Made by a program: the position numbers and the translations under genes. A model generated the notes under the pieces. The model saw nothing but the letters and a program-made list of their open reading frames with translations, was not told the origin of the DNA and made no database searches. Source: SLQH01 sp964612995 (lineage in GTDB: Bacteria; Planctomycetota; UBA11346). Taken from it: a DNA stretch of 25,178 bases. Positions 1 through 6,845 of this stretch are shown piece by piece; the first letter of the stretch is position 1, and the number at the start of each line of letters is the position of its first letter. The stretch covers positions 1 through 25,178 of the forward strand of contig CAZTGE010000053.1 of NCBI GenBank assembly GCA_964612995.1. Direction: 5' to 3'.

Positions 1-763
1 GGCCGGCCGCGCACCACGCGGCCACCCGGCGCGCGGCCGCGGCGCGCGCGGCCGCTTCGTGCGGCTGCTGCGCGCTCGCGCGCCGCGCGAGCTCTGCGGT
101 GAAACCCGGAACGCCGGCTTCGAGCTGCGGCAGCACGCGGTGGCGGATACGGTTGCGGGTGAAGCGCTGGTCGCGGTTGCTCGGGTCCTCGATCCAGCTG
201 CCGCCGGTGGATGCGAGCCAGCTGCGCAGCTGCGCGCGGGGCAGCGCGAGGAAGGGCCGGGCCAGGGTGACCCCCGGCGCGAGCGCGCGGCGCTGCGGCA
301 TCGCCGCGGCGCCGGGGCCGTAGGCGCCGCGCAGCAGATTCGCGAGCACGGTCTCGGCCTGATCGTCGGCGTGATGCGCCACCAGCACCAGCGGCGCGCC
401 ACGCAAACGCGCCGTGCGCACGAGCAGGTCGTAACGCGCGCGACGGCCCGCCTCTTCGAGGCCCCAGCCGCGCACGCGTGCGAGGCGGGCGATGGCGTAG
501 CGTCGCTGCAAGTGGACGATGGGTGCGGCGCGGCTACGGCCGACGGCGGCGACCCGACGCGCGACCCAGGCGGCCTCGTGGGCCGAACCGGGACGCAGGG
601 CATGGTCGAGGTGCACGGTGTACAGCGGCCAGGGCCCGGCGGCAGCGCTCGCGAGCAGGGCCATGCTGTCGGCGCCGGCGCTCAGGGCGAGCACCAGCGG
701 CTGCGCGTCGTCGTGGCCCCACGCGCCCAGCCGGGCGCGCAACAGCTCCGGCGGCGGGCTCAC
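1..763 (-). CDS. tilS: tRNA(Ile)-lysidine synthase TilS, 3' end cut by window edge
   Basis: The product would add lysidine to the wobble cytidine of the CAU-anticodon tRNA-Ile, using ATP and lysine in the cytoplasm. The PP-loop is visible at residues 28-33 as SAGADS, a variant of the usual SGGxDS. Further on there is AHHADDQAETVL, and near residue 190 SNRDQRFTRNRIRH, a hallmark of TilS. About 254 codons are present and the frame is still open at base 1, so the C-terminal part lies outside the window. The start is a GTG whose last two bases fall in the TGA of the upstream Sir2 gene (GTGA), which argues for translational coupling. The family assignment is firm. The start is well supported by the overlap, although no separate ribosome binding site is needed or seen. 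Confidence 0.9.
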   Translation of the reverse strand, partial: MSPPPELLRARLGAWGHDDAQPLVLALSAGADSMALLASAAAGPWPLYTVHLDHALRPGSAHEAAWVARRVAAVGRSRAAPIVHLQRRYAIARLARVRGWGLEEAGRRARYDLLVRTARLRGAPLVLVAHHADDQAETVLANLLRGAYGPGAAAMPQRRALAPGVTLARPFLALPRAQLRSWLASTGGSWIEDPSNRDQRFTRNRIRHRVLPQLEAGVPGFTAELARRASAQQPHEAAARAAAARRVAAWCAAG

Positions 764-1548
764 CGCGAGCCGGACCAGGTCTCCCGGACCACCGAGCTGG
801 TGAGCAGATCGACCAGCGACGGCAGCGCCGAACGGGCCGGGGCCTGGATCAGGATGCAGCCGGCGACGCACGAGAGTGGCGTGGGCACGGGGTTGATCTC
901 GATCACCGGACATCCGGCGAGGGCCAGCTCGGGGGCGATCGCCGCCACCGGCTGGACCAGCGAGGAACTACCGACCACCAGACAGCCGTCGGGATCGAAG
1001 GCCTCGATCTCTTCGAGCGCCTCCGCGGGCAGCGGCTCGTTGAACCACACCGAGCCGGGGCGCGCCGGCGCGCCGCACGCGGGGCAGGGCAGAAAGCTCA
1101 GGCCGTTGTCCTCGGCGTCGGCCCCCTCCCAGCCGCAGCCGGCCGCGCAGACGGTGGCGAACAGGCTGCCGTGCAGGTGGACGGTGCCGCGGACCCCGGC
1201 ACGGTCGAGCAGGTCGTCCTCGTTGGTGGTGGCGACCAGCACCCGCCGCGGCGGGACCCACGAACGCTGCAGCAGGGCGAGCGAACGCTGGCCGGCGTGG
1301 GGTTCGCAGGTGGCGATGTGCTCGCGGCGCTCGCGATACCAGTCCCAGACCAGCCCGGGATCGCGTTCGAAGGCGGCGCGCGTGGCCAGGTCCTCGACCC
1401 GATGGGTCTGCCACAGGCCGCCGGCATCACGGAAGGTGGGCACCCCGGCGTCGGCGCTGAGGCCGGCCCCGGCGATGACCAGCAGACGCCGACAGCCCTG
1501 CAAGGCCTGTACGGCGGGCTTCAGCTGCACCGCGTTCGTATCCCCCAT
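760..1548 (-). CDS. Sir2-family NAD-dependent protein deacylase (CobB-like)
   Basis: Sirtuins remove acyl groups from lysines while cleaving NAD. The 262-residue length fits bacterial CobB-type sirtuins. The NAD-binding loop GAGLSADAGVPTFR is at residues 27-40. The NID region reads TTNEDD at 107-112, so the usual Gln before Asn is Thr and the Ile is Glu. HLHG at 124-127 supplies the catalytic His (H126). A structural zinc site is formed by C134, C138, C155 and C158, and WFNEPLP at 168-174 matches the family's WFGExLP. I chose the ATG at 1548 because it sits 10-20 residues before the conserved core. The open frame continues upstream to 1905, but that stretch has no homology and would cross the repeat element. 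The gene overlaps tilS by 4 bases. The substrate is unknown. Confidence 0.9.
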   Translation of the reverse strand: MGDTNAVQLKPAVQALQGCRRLLVIAGAGLSADAGVPTFRDAGGLWQTHRVEDLATRAAFERDPGLVWDWYRERREHIATCEPHAGQRSLALLQRSWVPPRRVLVATTNEDDLLDRAGVRGTVHLHGSLFATVCAAGCGWEGADAEDNGLSFLPCPACGAPARPGSVWFNEPLPAEALEEIEAFDPDGCLVVGSSSLVQPVAAIAPELALAGCPVIEINPVPTPLSCVAGCILIQAPARSALPSLVDLLTSSVVRETWSGSR

Positions 1549-1604
1549 TCCGGCGAGCCTAGCTGCTGGCCCGCGGCGAGCAAACCGGAGGCCGCCGACA
1601 GCGT

Positions 1605-1767
1605 CAGGGCGGCTCAAAGCTCGCAAATGAGGGCCATGCCTCACCTCCTCCTGCGTCACTACGGCCCAAGCGCCTAAGAGAGCCGGGCGGTTTGACGCAA
1701 GTGGAGGCGACGCAAGGCATGCCGACCTGGTGATCGGCGCTCCCGGGGCGAGCTTTGAGTCGCCCTG
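1605..1767. repeat. Nested imperfect inverted repeat filling the ribF-sir2 gap
   Basis: The gap 1549-1858 (310 bases) has no convincing gene. It holds outer arms CAGGGCGGCTCAAAGCTCGC (1605-1624) and GCGAGCTTTGAGTCGCCCTG (1748-1767), complementary at 19 of 20 positions. Inside these lies a second, looser pair: 1635-1658 (starting CATGCC, ending TGCGTCA) and 1693-1721 (starting TGACGCA, ending GGCATG). The whole could fold into one long hairpin or cruciform. The left arm continues into CTCAAAGCTCGCAAATGAGG (1613-1632), which recurs at about 4167-4185 in the opposite orientation with one base deleted. A small non-autonomous mobile element, a REP-like repeat or a structured leader are all possible. 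The structure is seen; the role is not known. Confidence 0.6.
1614..1637 (-). other. Possible 7-codon mini-ORF with strong ribosome binding site
   Basis: On the minus strand a purine-rich GGAGGAGGTGAGG run directly precedes ATG (1637-1635). The frame reads MALICEL and stops at TGA (1616-1614). It lies in the left half of the nested inverted repeat and upstream of the Sir2 gene, so a leader-peptide role is conceivable. The Shine-Dalgarno match is better than for most genes here. A frame this short can easily arise by chance, so this is only a pointer. Confidence 0.2.
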
Positions 1768-1858
1768 CCGACAGCGTGATGCCGCACCCGCGCGTTCACC
1801 CCCAGCGTGACCCGCTTGCCGGCGCGGGACGTCCCGACCGGCCGCAGGGGCCCGCCGG

Positions 1859-2752
1859 TCAGACCGGGGCATCGCTGCCCACGACCTCACGCACCGCCGT
1901 GACATCGGCCGCGATCTGGGCGCTGAGCGCGGCGTGATCGGGGAAGCGACGTTCGCCGCGCAGACGACACAGCAGCTGCAGCCGGATGTCCGCGCCGTAG
2001 CAGTCGCCCGACCAATCGATCAGGTGCGCTTCGATGCTCAGCGCGCGTCCGCGGCCGATGGTCGGGTTGCGCCCCACATTCACCGCCGCAGCGATGCGGC
2101 GCGCACCCAGCAGGGCCCGCGCCGCGTAGGTACCGGTGGCCGGCGCGAGCGTCGCGCAATGCCCGAGGTTGGCGGTGGGGAAGCCCAGGCCGTGGCCGCG
2201 GCCCTCGCCGTGGATCACCCGACCAACGAGTTCGTGCGGCCGATCGAGCATGCGCGCCGCGGCGGCCACCCGTCCGCGGCAGACCGCGGTGCGGATCCGG
2301 CTCGAGGAGATCACGCGCCCGCGATCCAGGACCGGGCCGACCACCTCCAGACGCATCGACCGTGCGCGGCTGAGCGCGGCGAGCTCAGCCACCCCCGCGC
2401 TGCGGGAGCGCCCGCAGCGGAAGTCGGGCCCGCAGACCACGGCGTCGATGCCGTGCTGGTCCCGCAGCAGGTCGAGGAAGGCGCCGGCATCCAGAGCGCG
2501 GATGCGCGCGAAGGGCAACTCGAGACTCGCGATGGCGACGCCCACCGCGCGCGACCAGGCATCGAGCACCCGCGAGCGCCCCGCCGGCGTGAGCAGCGGG
2601 ATCCGCGGCTGCCAGCCGAGAGCGACGTCCATGCCGCTGAAGCGGACCACCACCGGCGCGCCCTGGGCTGCCGCCGCGTCGACCAACGCCCGATGGCCGC
2701 GATGCATCGCGGTGAACTTGCCGATACACGCCACCCGTCGCACCGGATTCAT
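1859..2752 (-). CDS. ribF: Bifunctional riboflavin kinase / FAD synthetase RibF
   Basis: The product makes FMN from riboflavin and FAD from FMN. It has 297 residues, typical for RibF. The N-terminal nucleotidyltransferase domain has GKFTAMHRGH at residues 11-20; the family norm is GxFDGVHxGH, so the D-G pair is replaced by T-A while HRGH is kept. SSSRIR at 149-154 corresponds to the SSTxIR motif. The C-terminal kinase domain shows GEGRGHGLGFPTANL at 182-196, the PTANL metal/ATP motif, then GTYA (207-210), GRNPTIG (227-233) and the catalytic-type Glu in SIEAHL (239-244). The ATG at 2752 overlaps the TGA of the upstream membrane-protein gene (ATGA), so it is the last gene of the ABC-transporter run. 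The 310-base repeat-bearing gap separates it from Sir2. Confidence 0.93.
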   Translation of the reverse strand: MNPVRRVACIGKFTAMHRGHRALVDAAAAQGAPVVVRFSGMDVALGWQPRIPLLTPAGRSRVLDAWSRAVGVAIASLELPFARIRALDAGAFLDLLRDQHGIDAVVCGPDFRCGRSRSAGVAELAALSRARSMRLEVVGPVLDRGRVISSSRIRTAVCRGRVAAAARMLDRPHELVGRVIHGEGRGHGLGFPTANLGHCATLAPATGTYAARALLGARRIAAAVNVGRNPTIGRGRALSIEAHLIDWSGDCYGADIRLQLLCRLRGERRFPDHAALSAQIAADVTAVREVVGSDAPV

Positions 2753-3981
2753 TCCTCGTCGTACCACACCCCGCGGCCGCTGCCGGGCAGCTGGGTGCGC
2801 CAGCCCGGCTGCGCGAGCAGGTCCTCGAGCGCTGCGAGTTCGCCCGCCGCGAGCGCGTCGAGCGCGGCGAGCGCGCGGGCCTGATCGGGCGCGAGCGCCT
2901 CGATCAGGCGGCGGATGCTGCGCCGCAGATCGGGCATGTGGGCACGACGGCTCTGCTCGTGCTGCGCGGCCTCGATCTCGGTGAAACCGATCGCCGGATC
3001 GTCGCTCCAGGCGGCGACGATCTGCCATTCGCGCAGTGCGGCGACCAGCTGGCGCAGCGCGGCGAGGTGACGGCCGCGGTTGCGCAGACGGTAGCCATCA
3101 CGCCCCATCAGGATGGGCACGAAACGGCGGATGTAGGCGCGCGAGGCCATGCGGTCGCCGCGTGCACGGCGCAGCACGAGATCGCAGCGGAACAGCTTCA
3201 CACCGAGGCGGCTGGGGGTCATGCTGGGCACCACGCGCGCGCCCGGCGCGACCTGGACATCGGGGTCGGCCAGCGCCACCGTGCGCTGCGCGCCTGCAGC
3301 CGCATCCTGCACGATGCCCCGATGGACCTGCTGCGCATCGATCACCAGCACCGGCGAGCCGGGCTCGAGATCGAGCCCGGCAGCCAGCTCGAGGTGGTCG
3401 CCGGCGACCGCCACCACCCGAGAGACCGGGATCGGCTCCACGGCCGGCACGAAACGGCTGAACAGCGGATTGAGCAGACGACTCCAGTCGTGCATCTCGA
3501 CGCGTTCGAGGTGATCCTCGCCCTTGCGGTAGAGCAGGAAGGCGAGGTGCCGCAGCAGGCGCCCGCTCTCGGGATTGCGCCCGATGCCGCGCAAGCTGGC
3601 CTCGATCCCGGTGAGATACCAGTTCCACTCCTCCTGCGGGTCATCCATCTCGCGCGCGATGTTCAACGCCATGTCGTGGGCCATATATTCCCACACCACC
3701 GGGAAGTGCGGCTGCACACGGGCGATGAGGCCGAACACGGCCACGCTCTCATAGAAGCGACCGTGGTCCTTGGCGTTGAGCGCGCGCATCCACAGCAGGT
3801 CGGCGACCAGCCCGCGCATCCCGCCGAGCAGCAGGGTGCCGGCGAACTCGCCCGGTTCGAGGTGGACGTAGGCCGCACCTTCGGGGGCGAACTCGGCGCT
3901 GACCCCGCCGGCGACCAGGGGCCGGCGACGCCAGGCCGCCCCGGCGCTGAACGCGCTGGCGATCAGGCACAGGATCCCCAA
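2749..3981 (-). CDS. Signal-anchored membrane protein of unknown function, ABC-transporter associated
   Basis: About 410 residues. An N-terminal hydrophobic segment (ILCLIASAFSAGAAW) is followed by a soluble domain. The stretch LLGGMRGLVADLLWMRALNAKDHGRFYE, then QPHFPVVWEYMAHDMALNIA, resembles helical-repeat proteins that often follow ABC-2 modules in planctomycetes and relatives (from memory, not searched). The C-terminal part is helical and charged. The gene overlaps ribF by 4 bases (ATGA). The start is uncertain: no ATG lies at the expected place. The in-frame TTG at 3981 sits just before the hydrophobic segment. The next in-frame ATG (4104) lies inside the hairpin element and would add 41 low-complexity residues. 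The frame stays open far upstream in the antisense-like frame of the permease, but that part is not homologous protein. Function unknown. Confidence 0.75.
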   Translation of the reverse strand: MGILCLIASAFSAGAAWRRRPLVAGGVSAEFAPEGAAYVHLEPGEFAGTLLLGGMRGLVADLLWMRALNAKDHGRFYESVAVFGLIARVQPHFPVVWEYMAHDMALNIAREMDDPQEEWNWYLTGIEASLRGIGRNPESGRLLRHLAFLLYRKGEDHLERVEMHDWSRLLNPLFSRFVPAVEPIPVSRVVAVAGDHLELAAGLDLEPGSPVLVIDAQQVHRGIVQDAAAGAQRTVALADPDVQVAPGARVVPSMTPSRLGVKLFRCDLVLRRARGDRMASRAYIRRFVPILMGRDGYRLRNRGRHLAALRQLVAALREWQIVAAWSDDPAIGFTEIEAAQHEQSRRAHMPDLRRSIRRLIEALAPDQARALAALDALAAGELAALEDLLAQPGWRTQLPGSGRGVWYDEE

Positions 3982-3987
3982 GACGAG

Positions 3988-4200
3988 ACAGGTGAGGCTT
4001 CCCTCACAGGGGGCGCTGCCCCCTCGCGCCTTCGGCGCACACCCCCACGGCCTCGGTCGGGGTTCGCGGCCTGCGGCCGCGTTTTCGCCGGGCCTACGGC
4101 CCATTTTCGGCGAAAACCACCCATCGGTCGGCCGACCCGCTATCCACGATTTTTTCCGTGCGAACGCCTCATTGCGAGCTTTGAGGGTCCCGTCACAGGT
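3988..4200. repeat. String of six hairpins flanked by ACAGGT direct repeats
   Basis: This intercistronic stretch holds consecutive inverted repeats: GTGAGG/CCTCAC (3992-4007), GGGGGC/GCCCCC (4009-4023), GCGCC/GGCGC (4026-4038), GCGGCC/GGCCGC (4066-4080), GTTTTCGCCG/CGGCGAAAAC (4081-4117, with GGGCC/GGCCC inside), and the perfect palindrome GGTCGGCCGACC (4126-4137). The motif CCTCATTGCGAGCTTTGAG follows at 4167-4185. ACAGGT occurs at both borders (3988-3993 and 4195-4200), which could be a target duplication or chance. It separates the ABC permease from the next gene and obscures that gene's start. It may be a composite REP-type repeat, a small inserted element, or a structured RNA that sets relative expression in the operon. 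Confidence 0.65.
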
Positions 4201-4208
4201 ACGCGGTC

Positions 4209-5513
4209 TCACGTCTCCAGCCTCCGCATCGCCAGCATCGCCGCGCCAAGGAACACCGCGATGAATATACCATAATAGACCCAGGCGTCGGCCACCATGC
4301 CCCAGCCGATGTGGCGGCTCGCGGCGAGGTTGGCCTCGACAGGGTAGCGAGCGAAATCGGGCATCAGGCGCACCAGCAGAGCGAGGGCGCGGGCGACCGG
4401 CCCCTCGGCCCCGGCGAGCAGCTCCGATTCGGCGTAGCTGAGCAGATGGCCGCCGAAGAGCATGGTCAGCCCGCCGAGCAGGGCCACGCCCATGCGGGCG
4501 ACGGTGACCAGGAACAGGCCGCAGGCGGCGAGCAGCCCGGCCGCGGCGAGGGTGATCGCCCCCGCGCGCAGGACATTGCCGAGGAAGGACCCCACGCGGG
4601 TGGCGATCAACACGCTGCTCTCGCGATGGAAGAACAGCCGCGCCTCGCTGCGCAGGCGGTCGATCTGGACGGTCAGGCGGCCGTCGCGCACCAGCGCGCC
4701 GGGCACCTGCAGCCGCGCATAGTCGCGGCCGAAATCCCGCCGCCGCTCGCTGCGCCCCGCGAGCTGGATCGGCTCCGGCATGTCGCTGGGGCCGGTCGCC
4801 TGCCCGTAGGGCGAGGCCGGATCGAGGCGCAGGCGTTGGCTCCGGCCGTCGGCGGCGATGGCACTCACGCTCACCGGCGTGCGTTCGATCTGGTGGGCGA
4901 GATCGATCCCGGTCACCTGTGCCCGCAACAGCAGGCTCAGCTCGCTGGCCCCGGAAGGCAGGTCGGTGAACTGCCAGCGCACCGCCTCGCCGTGGCCGGC
5001 GTCGAGCCGCCCGGCGAGAATGACCCGTTCGGCCGTGGGCGGCAGGGGCAGGGCCTGGCCGCTGCGCACGACCCAACCGCTCTCCGGCGCACGGGTGATC
5101 ATCGGCGCGACCAGCCGGCCGACCTGCAGCCGGATGGAGAGGGTGCCGACCAGGTCGAGCGCCACCACCGCGCACGCCAGCAAAGCCAGGGTGCCGAGCC
5201 AGCGCCCGGCGACGTAGGCGCTGCGCGGCAGCGGCTTGCTCAACAACGATAGCATGCAGCGCTGCTCGAGGTCGCGGCGCACCGGGGCGATGCCGCCCTG
5301 CAGCGCGAACATCACGACCGCGAAGGAGATGGTGCCGGTGACCACCGCCACCGACAGCCGCAGACCATCGGCGGGATTGGCCGCCCGCAGCCGAGGCACC
5401 GCGGCCAGGACCACCACCGTGGCCAGGACCAGCAGCAACCAGGCGCGTGAGCGCAGGGCCTCGACCATCGTGATCCCGGCCATGGTCCGGGTGCCACGCA
5501 GCCAATCACGCAT
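4209..5513 (-). CDS. ABC-2 type transporter permease
   Basis: A 434-residue integral membrane protein. A first TM segment near residues 24-42 and a second near 55-72 are followed by SLLSKPLPRSAYVAGRWLG, the cytoplasmic loop typical of ABC-2 permeases that also carry out gliding/Nos-type export. A third TM follows near residue 108. Residues about 130-300 form a large extracytoplasmic domain rich in beta-type sequence. Four or so TM segments follow, from about residue 305 to 428. Substrate cannot be read from sequence. The ATG at 5513 overlaps the end of the ATPase gene by 8 bases, so the two make one transporter. The stop at 4209 is followed by the hairpin element and then the associated membrane protein. 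Confidence 0.85.
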   Translation of the reverse strand: MRDWLRGTRTMAGITMVEALRSRAWLLLVLATVVVLAAVPRLRAANPADGLRLSVAVVTGTISFAVVMFALQGGIAPVRRDLEQRCMLSLLSKPLPRSAYVAGRWLGTLALLACAVVALDLVGTLSIRLQVGRLVAPMITRAPESGWVVRSGQALPLPPTAERVILAGRLDAGHGEAVRWQFTDLPSGASELSLLLRAQVTGIDLAHQIERTPVSVSAIAADGRSQRLRLDPASPYGQATGPSDMPEPIQLAGRSERRRDFGRDYARLQVPGALVRDGRLTVQIDRLRSEARLFFHRESSVLIATRVGSFLGNVLRAGAITLAAAGLLAACGLFLVTVARMGVALLGGLTMLFGGHLLSYAESELLAGAEGPVARALALLVRLMPDFARYPVEANLAASRHIGWGMVADAWVYYGIFIAVFLGAAMLAMRRLET

Positions 5514-6417
5514 GGTCGTCGGCGACCTCGGCCCCGGCGGGGGCGTCTGCGGGGGCGTCAGCGGGAGGGGTGGCGGCGGCGACGATGCGACGGAAATGCT
5601 GCTCCAGGCGTTCGCGCGGATGCTCGGTCGCGATCAAGTGCTCGCCGGCGTTGCGCTCGAGCGCAGCGATCAGCTCGGGGTCGTCGCCACGCACGCGCAG
5701 CGCGACCTCGTCGTGACGCGCGAGCAGCTCCTCGACCGCGCCCTGCTCGCGCAGCACGCCGTTGTGGAGGATGGCGATGCGATCGCAGACGTCCTCGACA
5801 TCGGCGAGCAGGTGGCTGCTCAGCAGCACCGTGGTGCCATCCGCACGCAGGCTCTGGATCAGCTCCTTGACCTCGACGATGCCCAGCGGATCGAGCCCGG
5901 AGGTCGGTTCGTCGAGGATCACCAGATCGGGCCGGTTGATCAGCGCCTGGGCCAGGCCGAGGCGCCGGGCCATGCCTTTGGAGTACTCGCCCAGGCGCCG
6001 CCGGCGGGCGCCCTCCAGCCCGACGAGGGTGATCAGCTCGTCGATCCGCCGGTCCAGCTCCGCGCGCTGCAGGCCGAACAGCCGGCCATAGAAGCGCAGG
6101 GTCTGCTCAGCGTCGAGGAAGCGGTAGAGGTGGGTCTCTTCTGGCAGGTAGCCGAGCCGGTGCCTGGCGGCGAGATCACCAGGGTCGCGGCCGAAGACGA
6201 AGGCGTCGCCAGCGGTGGGGCGCAGCAGCCCCAGCAGCAGCTTGATGGTCGTGGTCTTGCCCGAGCCGTTGGGCCCGAGCAGGCCGTAGACCTCGCCTGC
6301 ACGCACCTCAAGATCGAGGCCGTGCAGCGCGCGCACCCGCGCGCGACCCCAGAAGTCGGTGTAGGTCTTGGCCAGCCCCACCGTCCGCAAGACGATCTCG
6401 TCGCTCATCGCGGCCAT
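5506..6417 (-). CDS. ABC transporter ATP-binding protein (ABC-2 partner)
   Basis: The 303-residue nucleotide-binding subunit that powers the permease encoded next. Walker A GPNGSGKT is at residues 48-55 and the Q-loop region LPEETHLY at 91-98. The signature reads YSKGMARRL at 145-153 instead of LSGGQ, a variant common in ABC-2/drug-export ATPases. Walker B LVILDE is at 165-170 with the D-loop SGLDP after it, and the H-loop is in SSHLL. The C-terminal 70 residues are a regulatory extension ending in an Ala/Pro/Asp-rich tail with ADAPADAPAG. Either ATG at 6417 or ATG at 6408 (MSDEIVL) could be the start; neither has a clear ribosome site. It is the first gene of the minus-strand transporter run and diverges from the lipoprotein gene across 128 bases. 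Confidence 0.92.
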   Translation of the reverse strand: MAAMSDEIVLRTVGLAKTYTDFWGRARVRALHGLDLEVRAGEVYGLLGPNGSGKTTTIKLLLGLLRPTAGDAFVFGRDPGDLAARHRLGYLPEETHLYRFLDAEQTLRFYGRLFGLQRAELDRRIDELITLVGLEGARRRRLGEYSKGMARRLGLAQALINRPDLVILDEPTSGLDPLGIVEVKELIQSLRADGTTVLLSSHLLADVEDVCDRIAILHNGVLREQGAVEELLARHDEVALRVRGDDPELIAALERNAGEHLIATEHPRERLEQHFRRIVAAATPPADAPADAPAGAEVADDHA

Positions 6418-6545
6418 GAGACGGCACGTTGCTGCCCAGGCAAGCGCCCACCGCTTCTGCGCAGGCCCGACGGTGGCTTACTCAGCCCTGCGCGCGGAAG
6501 GCGGTTGCGGATTGCCAGCAAGGCCGGGTCACGATAGACGATGGC

Positions 6546-6845
6546 ATGCGCAAGTCGACGTTGCTCCTGGTCGCCGTCTTCCTGCTCGCCGGCTGCGGCG
6601 ATGCTGTCTACCAGACCCGCTACATCCCGCACCACCACGATCTCAGCTGGGACGACAGCTGGGAGCAGTTGCCCTGGCGCGAGCCGGCGCTGCCCGGCAA
6701 CCCGCATTACGCGCACCACGAGAATCCGCAGCGCCCCGGAGCGCGCGAGCAGACCGCCTATTCGCTCGGGCGCTCGCCGCTCGACTTCCACTACACCGGC
6801 GATCACTGCAGCGCGGTGCTGGAAGACTCCACCCGGGACGAGTGA
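6546..6845 (+). CDS. Small His/Trp-rich lipoprotein of unknown function
   Basis: 99 residues. The N-terminus MRKSTLLLVAVFLLAGC is a clear lipoprotein signal peptide with a lipobox (LAGC) and the lipidated Cys at 17. The mature part is hydrophilic and His-rich (YIPHHHDLSWDDSWEQLPW, then HYAHHENPQR), with a C-terminal HYTGDHCSAVLED stretch. The His residues could bind metal, but nothing proves it, and I do not recognise a family. An overlapping ATG at 6541 opens a different frame without a signal peptide, so I chose 6546. The 3' end runs 43 bases into the end of the convergent comEC gene, an antisense overlap that could limit expression of either. Confidence 0.7.
   Translation: MRKSTLLLVAVFLLAGCGDAVYQTRYIPHHHDLSWDDSWEQLPWREPALPGNPHYAHHENPQRPGAREQTAYSLGRSPLDFHYTGDHCSAVLEDSTRDE

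Noticed and set aside
59..1630. 523-codon open frame on the plus strand across tilS and sir2
   Set aside because: It is antisense to two genes with intact family motifs, and its translation is Ala/Arg/Gly-rich without any recognisable domain; typical of very high GC DNA.
2749..5505. Apparent 918-residue fusion of permease region and membrane protein
   Set aside because: The upstream two-thirds is read in a different frame from the real permease (4209-5513) and shows no homology; the frame is merely open.
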